Positions 32,011 to 41,142 of a stretch of DNA of 62,133 bases are shown here, piece after piece. The DNA is from an uncultured Methylococcaceae bacterium (GTDB lineage: Bacteria; Pseudomonadota; Gammaproteobacteria; Methylococcales; Methylomonadaceae), in assembly GCA_903859415.1 (NCBI GenBank), contig CAIOMN010000117.1, positions 1-62,133 on the forward strand, given 5' to 3'. Position numbers and translations under genes: made by a program. The notes below the pieces were generated by a model. The model searched no databases and was not told the DNA's origin. It worked only from the letters and a program-made list of their open reading frames with translations. Numbering within the stretch: the stretch's first letter is position 1; each line of letters opens with the position of its first letter.

Positions 32011-33387
32011 TTAATTCCTGAAATTTTCAACTAAAGCAGCAGCTACATTTTCCATGCGCTGAGCTCGTGAACCCTTAATCAAAATAACTTCATCGCCTCT
32101 TATTTCTTGTTTTAATTCGGCAATTAAATCTTCTTGTTTTTCATAAAATGTGGCGCCTAAACCAAAAGCCTGTACCGTATTCTTAGTATCAGCCCCCACG
32201 GCAAATAGCCTATTTACACCACTTGATTTGATAACCTCGGCAATTCCCTTGTGGATCTTCGCACTTTGTGGACCCAACTCTCCAAAAGCCCCTAACACCA
32301 ACCAATGCCTACCCTCTAACTGGCTCAAAACATCAAGACCCACTTTAAGAGAATCTGAATTTGCGTTATAAGTATCATCAATAACTGTGCTTCCTAAGCG
32401 ACCAACTAAAGGCTGCATTCGCCCCACTACTGGCTTTATGCCTTCTAAGCCTGCTTTAACTTGCGCTAGATCTATGCCCAAAGCCAACGTAGCTGCAGCA
32501 GCAGCCAATGCATTTAACACATTATGCTGACCGGCTAATTTTAAATTAACCTCAGCAGTGCCTTGAGCTGTAAACAAATCAAATGTACTTACAAACGAAT
32601 TATTTTTAATACCGATTTTAGTCACTTTAGCCGTTACATCAGCTTCTTCGCTTAAACCAAATGAAATGATTTTTCGATTTCCCGCAACCGACTTCCAATA
32701 ATTAAAATAGCCATCATCCCGGTTAAGAACGGCAACACCATCTTCCCCAAGCGTTTCAACGATCTCACCTTTAGCCTTCGCCACACCCTCTAAGCTGCCA
32801 AAACCTTCTAAATGAGCCGCACCAGCATTCGTAATAATAACTACGTCCGCTTTTGCAAAATGACTGGTATAAGCAATTTCTCCAATGTGATTTGCACCCA
32901 TTTCGATAACTGCATAACGATCTTGTTCCGTCAATCGAAACAATGTCAAAGGTACACCAATGTCATTATTTAAATTACCTTGAGTAAACAGCACAGCATC
33001 CTTAACCCCCAAAATTGCTGCGACCATTTCCTTAGCTGTCGTCTTGCCATTACTACCCGTCACACCGACAATCGATAGACTATTTTCATTCTCCGACAAC
33101 GATACCCGCCATGCACCAGCCAACCTGGCCAACGCAACGCGAGTATCTTCAACAACTATATGCGGCAAAAGCGTTGAAACACCTTCATGAACAATTGCAG
33201 CAATCGCTCCCGCTTTTTCTGCCTGTTCTACAAAATCATTACCATCAAAATTATGGCCTTTAATCGCGATATACAGCTGATTTGGCTTAATGACGCGCGC
33301 ATCTATACTAACCCCTGTAAGAGCAACGTCCTTTCCAATGAGTTTTCCTTGTACAATAGCAGCACAGGCACTCAGCATCATTTTCAT
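32011..33387 (-). CDS. murF: UDP-MurNAc-tripeptide--D-Ala-D-Ala ligase
   Basis: This 458-residue Mur ligase adds the D-Ala-D-Ala made by the Ddl half of the fused neighbour. The ATP loop is GVTGSNGKTTAKEMVA. Others are GNLNNDIGVPLTLFRL, EMGANHIGEI, the Mur-family N-rich VIDDTYNANSDSLK, and C-terminal GSRAQRMENV, the MurF-specific ending. It is five bases after murE. Confidence 0.96.
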   Translation of the reverse strand: MKMMLSACAAIVQGKLIGKDVALTGVSIDARVIKPNQLYIAIKGHNFDGNDFVEQAEKAGAIAAIVHEGVSTLLPHIVVEDTRVALARLAGAWRVSLSENENSLSIVGVTGSNGKTTAKEMVAAILGVKDAVLFTQGNLNNDIGVPLTLFRLTEQDRYAVIEMGANHIGEIAYTSHFAKADVVIITNAGAAHLEGFGSLEGVAKAKGEIVETLGEDGVAVLNRDDGYFNYWKSVAGNRKIISFGLSEEADVTAKVTKIGIKNNSFVSTFDLFTAQGTAEVNLKLAGQHNVLNALAAAAATLALGIDLAQVKAGLEGIKPVVGRMQPLVGRLGSTVIDDTYNANSDSLKVGLDVLSQLEGRHWLVLGAFGELGPQSAKIHKGIAEVIKSSGVNRLFAVGADTKNTVQAFGLGATFYEKQEDLIAELKQEIRGDEVILIKGSRAQRMENVAAALVENFRN

Positions 33388-33392
33388 ACTAT

Positions 33393-34904
33393 TTAAGCTC
33401 TCATTTTTAAGGTATCAACTACAACCTGACTATCACTAAAATTAATTTTCTCTCCATTAATTTCTTGATAATCTTCATGTCCTTTACCCGCAATCACAAT
33501 ACAATCGTCTTCACTTGCATTGAGTATGGCTGTTTGTATTGCCTGCTTTCTATTTTGAATAACGATAATCTTCGCGTTCGAATCAGAACTAATTGAAGCC
33601 TTACAACCTGCCAGAATATCACCTACAATGTCTAGGCCATCTTCTAATCTGGGATTATCATCAGTAACAATCACTCGATCAGCCCACCTTTCTGCAATCG
33701 CCCCCATCTCTGGTCTTTTGCCTTTGTCCCTGTTGCCACCACAACCAAAAACCACCCATAATGACTGCTTACAATGCTTCCTAAGACCCGATAGTACTTT
33801 ATTTAAAGCATCCGGAGTATGCGCATAATCAACAAAAACCAATGGCAATTCATTACCACCAAAATGTTGCATACGTCCTGTAACAGGTTTTACGCACATT
33901 AGTTTTTCAGCCACTTCAGATAATGAATAACCCATTGCCAGCATCACCGTCAAAACAAGGAGACTATTTTCAGCATTGAAACCCCCGTAAACTGGAACAT
34001 AAATACGTTGACTATCGCCACGCCAATTAACCACAAACTCAATACCCTCGGCACTGTGTACAATAGTCGCCGCATTAACACTTTCACCAACTTTTAGGGT
34101 TTTATCTTTAAAAGTAATACCCCATATAACAACGCTTGAAGGCACCGCATCGATAATTTGTTCGCAATAAGGATCGTCTAGATTTACAACGACAAAAGCT
34201 AATCCCGGCTTATACAATAATTGCAATTTTGCCTGTAAGTAGGCTTCCATAGTTCCGTGGTAATCTAAATGATCACGACTAATGTTGGTAAATGCAGCAC
34301 CTTTAAATATCACACCATTGACTCGACCTTGGGCCAAACCATGTGATGAAACCTCCATGGCAACAACATTTTTCTTATTCTTCAGTAACTCAGCCAGTAT
34401 TCTCTGGATTTCAAGTGCGTCAGGCGTTGTATTCTGAGTTTTATTTAATTGCCCCCACTCACCCCAACCCAGAGTACCCACAACCCCGCAGTCATTTAAC
34501 ATTTGGCTTAAAAATTGGGTACATGATGTTTTGCCGTTCGTTCCGGTGACACCAATAACAGACATCAACCGAGAAGGCTCACCATAATAACGAGCAGCAA
34601 TATCTCCCAACTTAATTGCCAAATTATCAACTGCAATCATGGGAACCGAGTCAATTGATTCCGCTAATGGCTCACCGCCACCTAACGGGTCATAAATAAC
34701 AACAACCGCGCCTTTTAAAATAGCTTGATTCGCATGCGCAAGACCATGTTGCTGAGACCCCACTAACGCAATAAATGCATTTCCGTTAATAACTTCCCGA
34801 CTATCTAAAGTAAGCCCTGTTATAACCATGTCGCCGACATTAGAAAAAATAATGTTTTGACATGAAACAAATCCTTCTAATAATTCACTTAGTTTCATTG
34901 ACAT
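33393..34904 (-). CDS. murE: UDP-MurNAc-dipeptide--meso-DAP ligase
   Basis: This 503-residue enzyme adds the third stem-peptide residue. The specificity motif TDDNPRLED corresponds to the DNPR box that selects meso-diaminopimelate, so Gram-negative-type peptidoglycan is expected. The ATP loop GVTGTNGKTSCTQF, EVSSHGLAQGRV and DYAHTPDALNKVL are present. I take the ATG at 34902-34904, five bases after the ftsI stop. A TTG one codon upstream and an ATG two codons downstream are alternatives. Confidence 0.95.
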   Translation of the reverse strand: MSMKLSELLEGFVSCQNIIFSNVGDMVITGLTLDSREVINGNAFIALVGSQQHGLAHANQAILKGAVVVIYDPLGGGEPLAESIDSVPMIAVDNLAIKLGDIAARYYGEPSRLMSVIGVTGTNGKTSCTQFLSQMLNDCGVVGTLGWGEWGQLNKTQNTTPDALEIQRILAELLKNKKNVVAMEVSSHGLAQGRVNGVIFKGAAFTNISRDHLDYHGTMEAYLQAKLQLLYKPGLAFVVVNLDDPYCEQIIDAVPSSVVIWGITFKDKTLKVGESVNAATIVHSAEGIEFVVNWRGDSQRIYVPVYGGFNAENSLLVLTVMLAMGYSLSEVAEKLMCVKPVTGRMQHFGGNELPLVFVDYAHTPDALNKVLSGLRKHCKQSLWVVFGCGGNRDKGKRPEMGAIAERWADRVIVTDDNPRLEDGLDIVGDILAGCKASISSDSNAKIIVIQNRKQAIQTAILNASEDDCIVIAGKGHEDYQEINGEKINFSDSQVVVDTLKMRA

Positions 34905-34908
34905 CAAA

Positions 34909-36633
34909 TTATTTTCTTTCAGTTAGCAAAATAGGCATTGTCTCTTCTTGATCAGGCGCTACTTCAAGTATTCTCAATGCACCCGCCATGACTTTCGAAA
35001 ATACCGGAGCCGATACCAAGCCACCGTAATACTTACCAGCAGAAGGCTCATCAATCATAACCACTATGATCAAACGCGGATCATTTACAGGCGCCATCCC
35101 AGCAAAAACAGCGAAATAACTTTTCTCTGTATAACCCGTTGAGGTCGCTTTTTTTACAGTTCCCGTTTTACCCGCAGCACTGTAGCCATCAACTCTTGCT
35201 TCATAGGCTGTCCCTTCTTTGGTTAGCACAGTCTCCATCATCTTCCTGACACTTCTTGCAGTTTTAGCAGAAAACACTCGAACAACATCGTCATCTTCCT
35301 CACGCTTTAACAAACTTACAGAGTGCAACAGACCGTCGTCTGCCAATGCCGTATAACTTCTTGCCAATTGCAAAGCCGATCCATTTAAACCATAACCAAA
35401 CGACATCGTCGCGCGATCAAAATCGTGCCATCTTTTATAATCTTTCATGGTCCCATTCGCTTCACCCGGAAAACCTGATCCCGTTGAAACTCCAAAGCCA
35501 AGTTGATGATAAACATCCCACAGATACTTCGGTGGCATTTTTAAAGACATCATACTGACACCAATGTTACTGGACTTTGTGAGCACATGGGTCACATCCA
35601 GGGTACCGTAGTTATGCACATCTTTAACTGTATTGTGCCCAACCTGAAAAACACCATTGGTCGGAAATAGCCAATTAGGCTTTATATACCCGCCATCTAA
35701 AGCCGCTGCGACAACAAAAGGCTTTACCGTTGACCCAGGCTCAAATACTTCTGTAAAAGCTCTATTTCTATAAACACTTTCTTTTAAATTATTCCTGGTA
35801 TTTGGATTAAAAGAAGGCTCATTAACAGCCGCTAAAATTTCCCCGTTTTTTGCATCTAAAACAACAACAGTACCTGATTTTGCATTATTTTCTTCAACTG
35901 CCAACTGCAGTTCCTTATAAGCTAAATACTGAATGCGTTGATCAATACTTAACTCTAGCGTCTTTCCAGAAACTGGCTCATCAATGCTTTCTACATCGTC
36001 AATAATGCGGCGTTTTCCATCCCTAATAACACGTTTACTGCCTGCTGTCCCTTTTAGTAATTTCTCATAACCCGCTTCAACGCCCGCTTGCCCTATGTCA
36101 TCTACATTGGTAAATCCAACAATATGACCACTAACGCCTCCATCAGGGTAATAGCGTTTAAATTCACGTTCAAAATAAACACCTTCCAGCTTTAATGCTT
36201 TTACATCTTCGGCCAACTGCGGATTAACCCGACGAGCAATATAGAGAAACTGTCTTCTGGAATCTTCCAGTATCCATTCAGTGACTTTTCCGGCAGGTAA
36301 ATCAAGTAGCTTTTCCATTGCTCTTATGCCTTCCGGCTTACCGCTTCTAAGCTCTCTTGGATTAATCCAAATAGACTCTACAGGTGTGCTTATTGCTAAA
36401 GGCTCGCCATTTCTATCAACAATCATGCCTCTATAAGCGGAAACAGAAACTTCATCAACCTGTCTCATATCGCCTTGATGCTTTAAAAACTGTTTGCTTA
36501 TGACCTGTAAGTGGATATCTCGAATAACCAGCACCAGCATACAAAGCATTATAAAAACCACTACAAACTTCCTTCTGCCAGAAAAGTCATCTATCGCTTT
36601 TTTGGCCGGACTTCTATCACGAAAATCTAACAT
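34909..36633 (-). CDS. ftsI: Penicillin-binding protein 3, FtsI
   Basis: This 574-residue class B PBP is the septal transpeptidase. A cytoplasmic N-tail and one helix (about 23-42) precede the pedestal domain, then the transpeptidase domain with the active-site tetrad in GSTVKPF (SxxK), SSN in LTKSSNIGVSMM, and KTGT in AAGKTGTVKKA. It partners the SEDS protein encoded by ftsW in the same cluster and sits directly after ftsL with no gap. Confidence 0.96.
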   Translation of the reverse strand: MLDFRDRSPAKKAIDDFSGRRKFVVVFIMLCMLVLVIRDIHLQVISKQFLKHQGDMRQVDEVSVSAYRGMIVDRNGEPLAISTPVESIWINPRELRSGKPEGIRAMEKLLDLPAGKVTEWILEDSRRQFLYIARRVNPQLAEDVKALKLEGVYFEREFKRYYPDGGVSGHIVGFTNVDDIGQAGVEAGYEKLLKGTAGSKRVIRDGKRRIIDDVESIDEPVSGKTLELSIDQRIQYLAYKELQLAVEENNAKSGTVVVLDAKNGEILAAVNEPSFNPNTRNNLKESVYRNRAFTEVFEPGSTVKPFVVAAALDGGYIKPNWLFPTNGVFQVGHNTVKDVHNYGTLDVTHVLTKSSNIGVSMMSLKMPPKYLWDVYHQLGFGVSTGSGFPGEANGTMKDYKRWHDFDRATMSFGYGLNGSALQLARSYTALADDGLLHSVSLLKREEDDDVVRVFSAKTARSVRKMMETVLTKEGTAYEARVDGYSAAGKTGTVKKATSTGYTEKSYFAVFAGMAPVNDPRLIIVVMIDEPSAGKYYGGLVSAPVFSKVMAGALRILEVAPDQEETMPILLTERK

Positions 36634-36900
36634 TTATGGTTTTATATAAATAATTTTTTCTCTTAATGGCATAACCAGCTTCAGCTCATTCTTTGCCACC
36701 AGCTCTAATCGATTCTGCTCCCCCAACATGGTCAGTTCCAGTTGCATTTGCCCCCATTCAACCTCATATTGATCCAGCGCCCTTTCCTGCTTTTGAATCT
36801 CTATAAAAATTAAACGCGAAAGGTTCTTGCTATATACAACGGCTAAGGAAGACAACAAAAGTACCACAGCAGCCACAATCAATAATCGACTAATAATCAC
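36634..36900 (-). CDS. ftsL: Cell division protein FtsL
   Basis: This 88-residue bitopic protein has an N-terminal membrane helix (about 4-22) followed by a leucine-zipper-like coiled coil (LIFIEIQKQERALDQYEVEW onward) and a conserved tail ending LVMPLREKIIYIKP. It forms the FtsQLB complex that activates FtsWI. Initiation is at GTG immediately after the rsmH stop. Assignment rests on size, topology and its fixed place between rsmH and ftsI. Confidence 0.93.
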   Translation of the reverse strand: MIISRLLIVAAVVLLLSSLAVVYSKNLSRLIFIEIQKQERALDQYEVEWGQMQLELTMLGEQNRLELVAKNELKLVMPLREKIIYIKP

Positions 36901-37827
36901 TTAAACCTTCTCAGCAACCCGCATTACTGCACTTCTAGACCTTGTGTTTTGTTTTACTTCCTGGACATCCGCTTTCAATGCCTTACCCACTTTTTTTAAA
37001 ATACCCTTGGCAATATCAACTTCTCTTATTGGCAATTTACCAGGGTTAAATTTAGCCCCGGACTCATTTCGAATAAAACGTTTAACGATTCTATCTTCAA
37101 GTGAATGAAATGAAATGACCACCAATCGCCCACTCGGCTTTAAAACCCGCGCCGACTGCTCTAAAACATTTTTTAATTCATCCAGCTCTTTATTAATTTC
37201 AATACGTATTGCTTGAAACGTACGCGTTGCTGGATGCTTATTCTTTTCCCTCATGGGTACAACATCTTCAACTAATTTGGCTAATTGAGTTGTTGTTGTT
37301 AGCGGTGACACCAATCTTCTTTCGATAATCGCCTTAGCGATACGTCGAGCAAATTTTTCTTCACCGTATTCAAATAAAACACTGACCAGTACTTTTTCAT
37401 CAACCGTCGTTAGCCATTGCTCCGCAGAGATTCCAGAAGTACCATCCATCCGCATATCCAAAGGCCCTTCTCTTAGAAAGCTAAAGCCTCTTTCCGGATT
37501 ATCCAGTTGGGGTGATGACACCCCTAAATCAATCAAGATTCCATCTATCTTCTCGAGTAATTGACTATTTTCTATAACGCTTTCTAGCTGTGAAAAGCAG
37601 CCATGCACAATCTTAAAACGATTATCCTCTAATAGTGCCTTTGCATAACTTGAGTTAACCGCCTCAAGATCACGATCAAAAGCCACCAATTGCCCATTAG
37701 GCCCTAGCAAACTCAAAATCCCTTGACTATGCCCCCCTCGACCAAAGGTACAATCGAGATAAATACCGTCTTTTTTAATCGCCAATTGCTGCAAAGCTTC
37801 TGCAAACATAACGGGTAAATGTTCCAT
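36901..37827 (-). CDS. rsmH: 16S rRNA (cytosine-1402-N4)-methyltransferase
   Basis: This 308-residue SAM-dependent enzyme (MraW) acts on C1402 in the ribosomal P site. Motifs are DCTFGRGGHSQGIL for SAM binding, DGILIDLGVSSPQLDNPERGFSF, PLDMRMD, and VISFHSLEDRIVKRF. ATG 37825-37827 follows GGGAG by eight bases. A TTG two codons earlier is possible. It is interesting beside rsmI (39137-40009), which methylates the same nucleotide at the 2'-O. Confidence 0.96.
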   Translation of the reverse strand: MEHLPVMFAEALQQLAIKKDGIYLDCTFGRGGHSQGILSLLGPNGQLVAFDRDLEAVNSSYAKALLEDNRFKIVHGCFSQLESVIENSQLLEKIDGILIDLGVSSPQLDNPERGFSFLREGPLDMRMDGTSGISAEQWLTTVDEKVLVSVLFEYGEEKFARRIAKAIIERRLVSPLTTTTQLAKLVEDVVPMREKNKHPATRTFQAIRIEINKELDELKNVLEQSARVLKPSGRLVVISFHSLEDRIVKRFIRNESGAKFNPGKLPIREVDIAKGILKKVGKALKADVQEVKQNTRSRSAVMRVAEKV

Positions 37828-37843
37828 CAACAAAACTCCCGTA

Positions 37844-38323
37844 TTAAAAAGATAAAGTTTCTAGCTCTTCCAAACCTTCATCATCATTGCCATTCAACCA
37901 TTCAGCTTCTTTGGCTGTCCAGGCATCCTCACTCCAAATTTCAAATTTATTAAGTTGTCCCACTAAAACAATCTTTTTATCCATCTGGGCAAATTTTCGT
38001 AATTTATCTGGCAATAAAAATCGACCTTGTCCATCCATCTCACATTCAGAAGCATTTCCAATAAGAAATCGCCTTAACTTACCGGCCATCTTATTTAAAG
38101 TGGGTAAACGACTAATTGTTTGCTCAAGACGCTCCCATTCAGGCAATGGATAAAGCCATAAACAACCATTTTCTCCGATACATTTTTCGTTTACTGCGAC
38201 CGTTACAATCAATTGACGCTCACAGCATTCCTGCAATTCATCCCGATAACGGGTAGGTATTGCAAGACGCCCTTTATCGTCTAAATTGATTGAACTTATG
38301 CCTCGAAACAAAACTGACCCCAA
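37844..38323 (-). CDS. mraZ: Transcriptional regulator MraZ
   Basis: This 159-residue AbrB-like protein has two SpoVT/AbrB halves. Conserved DEK-type positions appear in INLDDKGRLAIPTRYR (about 11-26) and CEMDGQGRFLLPDKLR (about 92-107). It is the autoregulator of the dcw operon. Translation appears to use TTG (38321-38323), with GAGG four bases upstream. There is no in-frame ATG before the conserved FRGISSINLDDKG. Its predicted operator lies directly upstream. Confidence 0.95.
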   Translation of the reverse strand: MGSVLFRGISSINLDDKGRLAIPTRYRDELQECCERQLIVTVAVNEKCIGENGCLWLYPLPEWERLEQTISRLPTLNKMAGKLRRFLIGNASECEMDGQGRFLLPDKLRKFAQMDKKIVLVGQLNKFEIWSEDAWTAKEAEWLNGNDDEGLEELETLSF

Positions 38324-38334
38324 ATATCCTCAAA

Positions 38335-38364
38335 AAAACCACTTTTCACCACTTTGCACCACTT
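38335..38364 (-). promoter_or_regulatory. MraZ operator: three 10-bp-spaced boxes
   Basis: On the minus strand AAGTGGTGCA, AAGTGGTGAA and AAGTGGTTTT follow each other without gaps. Known MraZ sites are short G-rich boxes repeated with a 10-bp period just upstream of mraZ, and this array lies between the predicted transcription start and the mraZ ribosome binding site. The match to the family's binding mode is strong. Confidence 0.8.
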
Positions 38365-38370
38365 AGAAGC

Positions 38371-38399
38371 ACTATAAATATCAAACAGCTCATAGTCAA
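38371..38399 (-). promoter_or_regulatory. Sigma70-type promoter of the dcw cluster
   Basis: On the minus strand TTGACT and TATAGT are separated by exactly 17 bases, 48 bases before the mraZ start. Transcription should begin near 38364, at the edge of the MraZ boxes, so MraZ binding would block promoter clearance. Confidence 0.75.
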
Positions 38400-38695
38400 G
38401 AATGTTTTCAATTAAACTCTTTCTTTTTTGACAATGACTTACGTAACTTTAAAGGAGAGGCAAAACAATAGAATAAAGAATAAAATAAATTCTATTCTGT
38501 ATCAGATGGTTAATCGATTTTATTCAGAAAACACTTTAGGTATAAAGCGATTAAATATTTTGGCGTTATAAAAAGAGAATTAAACAATTTTGGAAAAATC
38601 TGCCGCACTGATGAATTTGCATTTTATTCCAGACCAAACGCTTATCAGGAATAATCAAAAAAAATTAATTAAAAACAATATCTCATTGATAACAA

Positions 38696-38706
38696 AGTAA
38701 AAAAAG
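38696..38706 (-). terminator. T-rich end of rnpB
   Basis: The 3' strand of the P1 helix is followed immediately by a minus-strand run of T residues with one C. P1 plus this tract could itself act as the transcription terminator, since no other hairpin follows. Confidence 0.4.
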
Positions 38707-39057
38707 AAAGAGTCGACCTATAAGCCGGGTTCTGTCTAGAACAGTCATTCATCTAGGCTGTAAGTCACCTTACAGCTCAAGCAATCTACCCAGGAACCGC
38801 GCGGGCCACGCGTCTGTCCCTCTATTTGATCTTGCTCCGAGTGGGGTTTACCATGCCACACCTGTTACCAGTTGCGCGGTGCGCTCTTACCGCACCTTTT
38901 CACCCTTACCTATCATAAATGACAGGCGGTTTATTTTCTGCGGCACTTTCCGTAGGCTCGCGCCTCCCAGGCGTTACCTGGCACTCTGCCCAATGGAGCC
39001 CGGACTTTCCTCCATCTTATCTTAATGATAAAACAGCGACTGTCCAGTCAACTCTTT
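38707..39057 (-). ncRNA. rnpB: RNase P RNA (type A)
   Basis: This is the catalytic RNA of RNase P, about 350 nucleotides. Diagnostic blocks on the minus strand are GAGGAAAGTCCGGGCTCC, GTGCCAGGTAACGCCTGG, GGTAAGGGTGAAAAGGTGCG, GAGCGCACCGCGC, and at the 3' end AGATGAATGACTGT and ACAGAACCCGGCTTATAGG. The P1 helix pairs AAAGAGTTGAC (39047-39057) with GTCGACTCTTT (38707-38717). It lies between rsmI and mraZ. Confidence 0.97.
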
Positions 39058-39066
39058 CTCCGCTCC

Positions 39067-39072
39067 AGTATA
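39067..39072 (-). promoter_or_regulatory. Putative -10 of rnpB
   Basis: TATACT on the minus strand lies about seven bases before the expected 5' end of RNase P RNA near 39060. A -35 at 17 bases is poor (TAGGTT). Position supports the call. Confidence 0.5.
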
Positions 39073-39136
39073 CCTCATTCGGCTATTCTAACCTAATTAG
39101 AATTCAAACCCCAGCCCAGTATAAGTAACCGATAGG

Positions 39137-40009
39137 CTAAGCGCCTTTGCCACTCCCTATTTCCAAAGCAGCCTGATATAGCACTTTTTTTCTGACTCCA
39201 GTAATCTCTACAGCCATAGCGACTGCAGACTTAATAGAGCATTCTTTTAATAACACCCGAAGCACTTTTTCCTGCTCAGGCGTCATTAAATCTTCAGCTT
39301 TATCGATAGTTGCGCCATCAACGATAACAACGAACTCGCCTTTTCTCATGTTCTCGTTTTGAGCAACCAAATCCAATGCTTCACCCAAACTGGTTTTTAC
39401 AATCGTCTCATGAAGCTTGGTCAGCTCTCTAGCGATAACAATTTCCCTATCTAAAGGCAACACCTCAGCCATATCTTGCAGTGATGCCAAAATTCTGTGA
39501 CAAGACTCATAAAACACCCAAGTCTTCTGAGAATTAAGCCGTTCACTAAAAAAGGTTTTACGTGCTGATGAAGTTCTGGGCAAAAAACCCTCAAAAGCAA
39601 ATTGCGTAACCGGTAATCCCGATGCCGATAGCGCAGTAATTAAAGCACAAGCCCCTGGAATAGGGACTACATCTAAACCGGCCTCCTTTACCATTTTTAC
39701 CAGAGGCATTCCGGGATCACTTAATAAAGGAGTACCCGCATCAGAAACCAAAGCAATAGATTGTCCTTCGCGTAACTTTTCTAATAGAAACAGGGATGCC
39801 TTATCTTCATTATGCTGATGCAATGAAAACAGCTTATTAGTAATTCCATAATGCTGAAGCAACATTATTACATGTCGAGTATCCTCAGCAGCAATCAAAT
39901 CAACCACCTTTAAAACCTCAACAGCTCTAAAACTGATATCGGCTAAATTACCTATTGGCGTAGCAACAACGTATAATTTGCCAGAGCTGTTAAAATTTGA
40001 TACTTCCAT
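39137..40009 (-). CDS. rsmI: 16S rRNA (cytidine-1402-2'-O)-methyltransferase
   Basis: This 290-residue tetrapyrrole-methylase-fold enzyme has the N-terminal LYVVATPIGNLADISFRA, AAEDTRH, the SAM-binding SDAGTPLLSDPG, and PIPGACALITALSASGLP. It completes the m4Cm1402 modification started by RsmH. It is divergent from yraN, a conserved neighbourhood in gammaproteobacteria (rsmI facing lpoA/yraM-yraN). The lpoA gene usually found before yraN is missing here. Confidence 0.97.
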   Translation of the reverse strand: MEVSNFNSSGKLYVVATPIGNLADISFRAVEVLKVVDLIAAEDTRHVIMLLQHYGITNKLFSLHQHNEDKASLFLLEKLREGQSIALVSDAGTPLLSDPGMPLVKMVKEAGLDVVPIPGACALITALSASGLPVTQFAFEGFLPRTSSARKTFFSERLNSQKTWVFYESCHRILASLQDMAEVLPLDREIVIARELTKLHETIVKTSLGEALDLVAQNENMRKGEFVVIVDGATIDKAEDLMTPEQEKVLRVLLKECSIKSAVAMAVEITGVRKKVLYQAALEIGSGKGA

Positions 40010-40144
40010 TCATATCACCTTCAATTTAAAGATAAAACCATGAGTTATCATGATTAGATTTAATTATTATTTGCACAAGCCCCGATTATATCAGTATGTT
40101 GCCTTTTTATTGCGGCCGGATCGCCAAGACTCAGGAGACAGTGA

Positions 40145-40510
40145 GTGCCTCTAGCAAAACCCAAGACTAAAAGTGCACACTTAATTCAAGGTGAAAAAGC
40201 CGAAGAACAGGCCCATAACTTTCTGATTGGCCAAGGACTCGTGCCAGTATGCCGAAACTTTCGATGCAAACTGGGTGAACTTGACTTAATTATGAAAGAT
40301 CAACAATCATTGGTTATCATCGAAGTGCGCTACAGAAAAACCGATCGATACGGAAGTGCGACAGAGAGCATTACCCGAGCAAAACAATCACGTATAATAG
40401 CCGCAACACATTGTTACCTATCATCGAAAAAAGAAAATAATCCGCTCCGTTTTGATGTTATCGCTATCTCGGGTAATGGGAAACTAGAATGGATACAAAA
40501 TGCTTTTTAA
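40145..40510 (+). CDS. yraN: YraN family (UPF0102) nuclease-fold protein
   Basis: This 121-residue protein has the restriction-endonuclease-like core of YraN: GEKAEEQA, GLVPVCRNFRCKLGELDLIMKD and LVIIEVRYRK, which give the D...ExR metal-site pattern, then a helix rich in K/R. Function is not settled. Initiation is at GTG 40145-40147, with AGGAG seven bases before it. diaA follows 15 bases downstream. Confidence 0.93.
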   Translation: MPLAKPKTKSAHLIQGEKAEEQAHNFLIGQGLVPVCRNFRCKLGELDLIMKDQQSLVIIEVRYRKTDRYGSATESITRAKQSRIIAATHCYLSSKKENNPLRFDVIAISGNGKLEWIQNAF

Positions 40511-40525
40511 GCTAAAAACCACACC

Positions 40526-41110
40526 ATGAGCTTACAAGACCGAATCATTAACCATTTCTCTGACAGTATCAAAGTTCAACAAGATACCATGAGCTATTTA
40601 ACCGAGCTGATTGAACATGCCTCTCTGCGTCTGGTGACCACCTTACTCAATGACAAAAAGATACTGACCTGCGGTAATGGGCGTTCAGCAACCAGTGCGC
40701 AACTGCTTTCATCCGCCATGCTTAACCAGTTTGAGCGTGACAGACCCTCATTACCGGTCATCGCATTAACAACCGATACAGCAACAATTACCGCCATCGC
40801 CAATGACTTTCACTTTGATGACATTTTTTCAAAGCAACTGAGAGCATTGGGCCAAAGCGGAGATATGCTCGTTGTTTATACCGATGGAAAAAACTCGACC
40901 AATATCGTAAAAGTCATTACTGCCGCGCATGACAAAGAAATCTCAGTCATCGCTTTTACTGGAAACAACGGTGGCTTGATTGCGCCTTTACTTCAAGAAA
41001 CTGATATTGAAATTCGCATACCATCAAACTCAACCGCCCGAATCCATGAAACACACATACTCATTACTGATTGCCTGTGCGATTTAATTGATCAGCAACT
41101 ATTCGGTTAA
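40526..41110 (+). CDS. diaA: DnaA initiator-associating protein DiaA (SIS domain)
   Basis: This 194-residue SIS-domain protein lies between yraN and dolP, the place of diaA. The fold motifs CGNGRSATSAQLLSSAML and GGLIAPLL are present, and the C-terminus IRIPSNSTARIHETHILITD matches DiaA. The sugar-phosphate motif usually written STSGNS in the related isomerase GmhA is altered to VYTDGKNS, which favours DiaA over phosphoheptose isomerase. DiaA tetramers bind DnaA and promote initiation at oriC in E. coli. Confidence 0.85.
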   Translation: MSLQDRIINHFSDSIKVQQDTMSYLTELIEHASLRLVTTLLNDKKILTCGNGRSATSAQLLSSAMLNQFERDRPSLPVIALTTDTATITAIANDFHFDDIFSKQLRALGQSGDMLVVYTDGKNSTNIVKVITAAHDKEISVIAFTGNNGGLIAPLLQETDIEIRIPSNSTARIHETHILITDCLCDLIDQQLFG

Positions 41111-41142
41111 AACCTTTTTTCAAACATCACCCTAGGCGAGCC

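Larger units (their letters stand above)
38324..38706. other. Gap between rnpB 3' end and mraZ
   Basis: This AT-rich gap holds the dcw promoter and MraZ operator at its left end (38335-38399). In 38400-38706 I see no ORF or RNA gene. The rnpB transcript terminates at its right edge. Confidence 0.6.

Noticed and set aside
38919-39128. 69-codon plus-strand ORF
   Set aside because: It lies wholly across the RNase P RNA gene and its promoter.
40526-41110. Phosphoheptose isomerase GmhA
   Set aside because: The sugar-phosphate STSGNS motif is changed, the C-terminus matches DiaA, and the yraN-dolP context fits DiaA.
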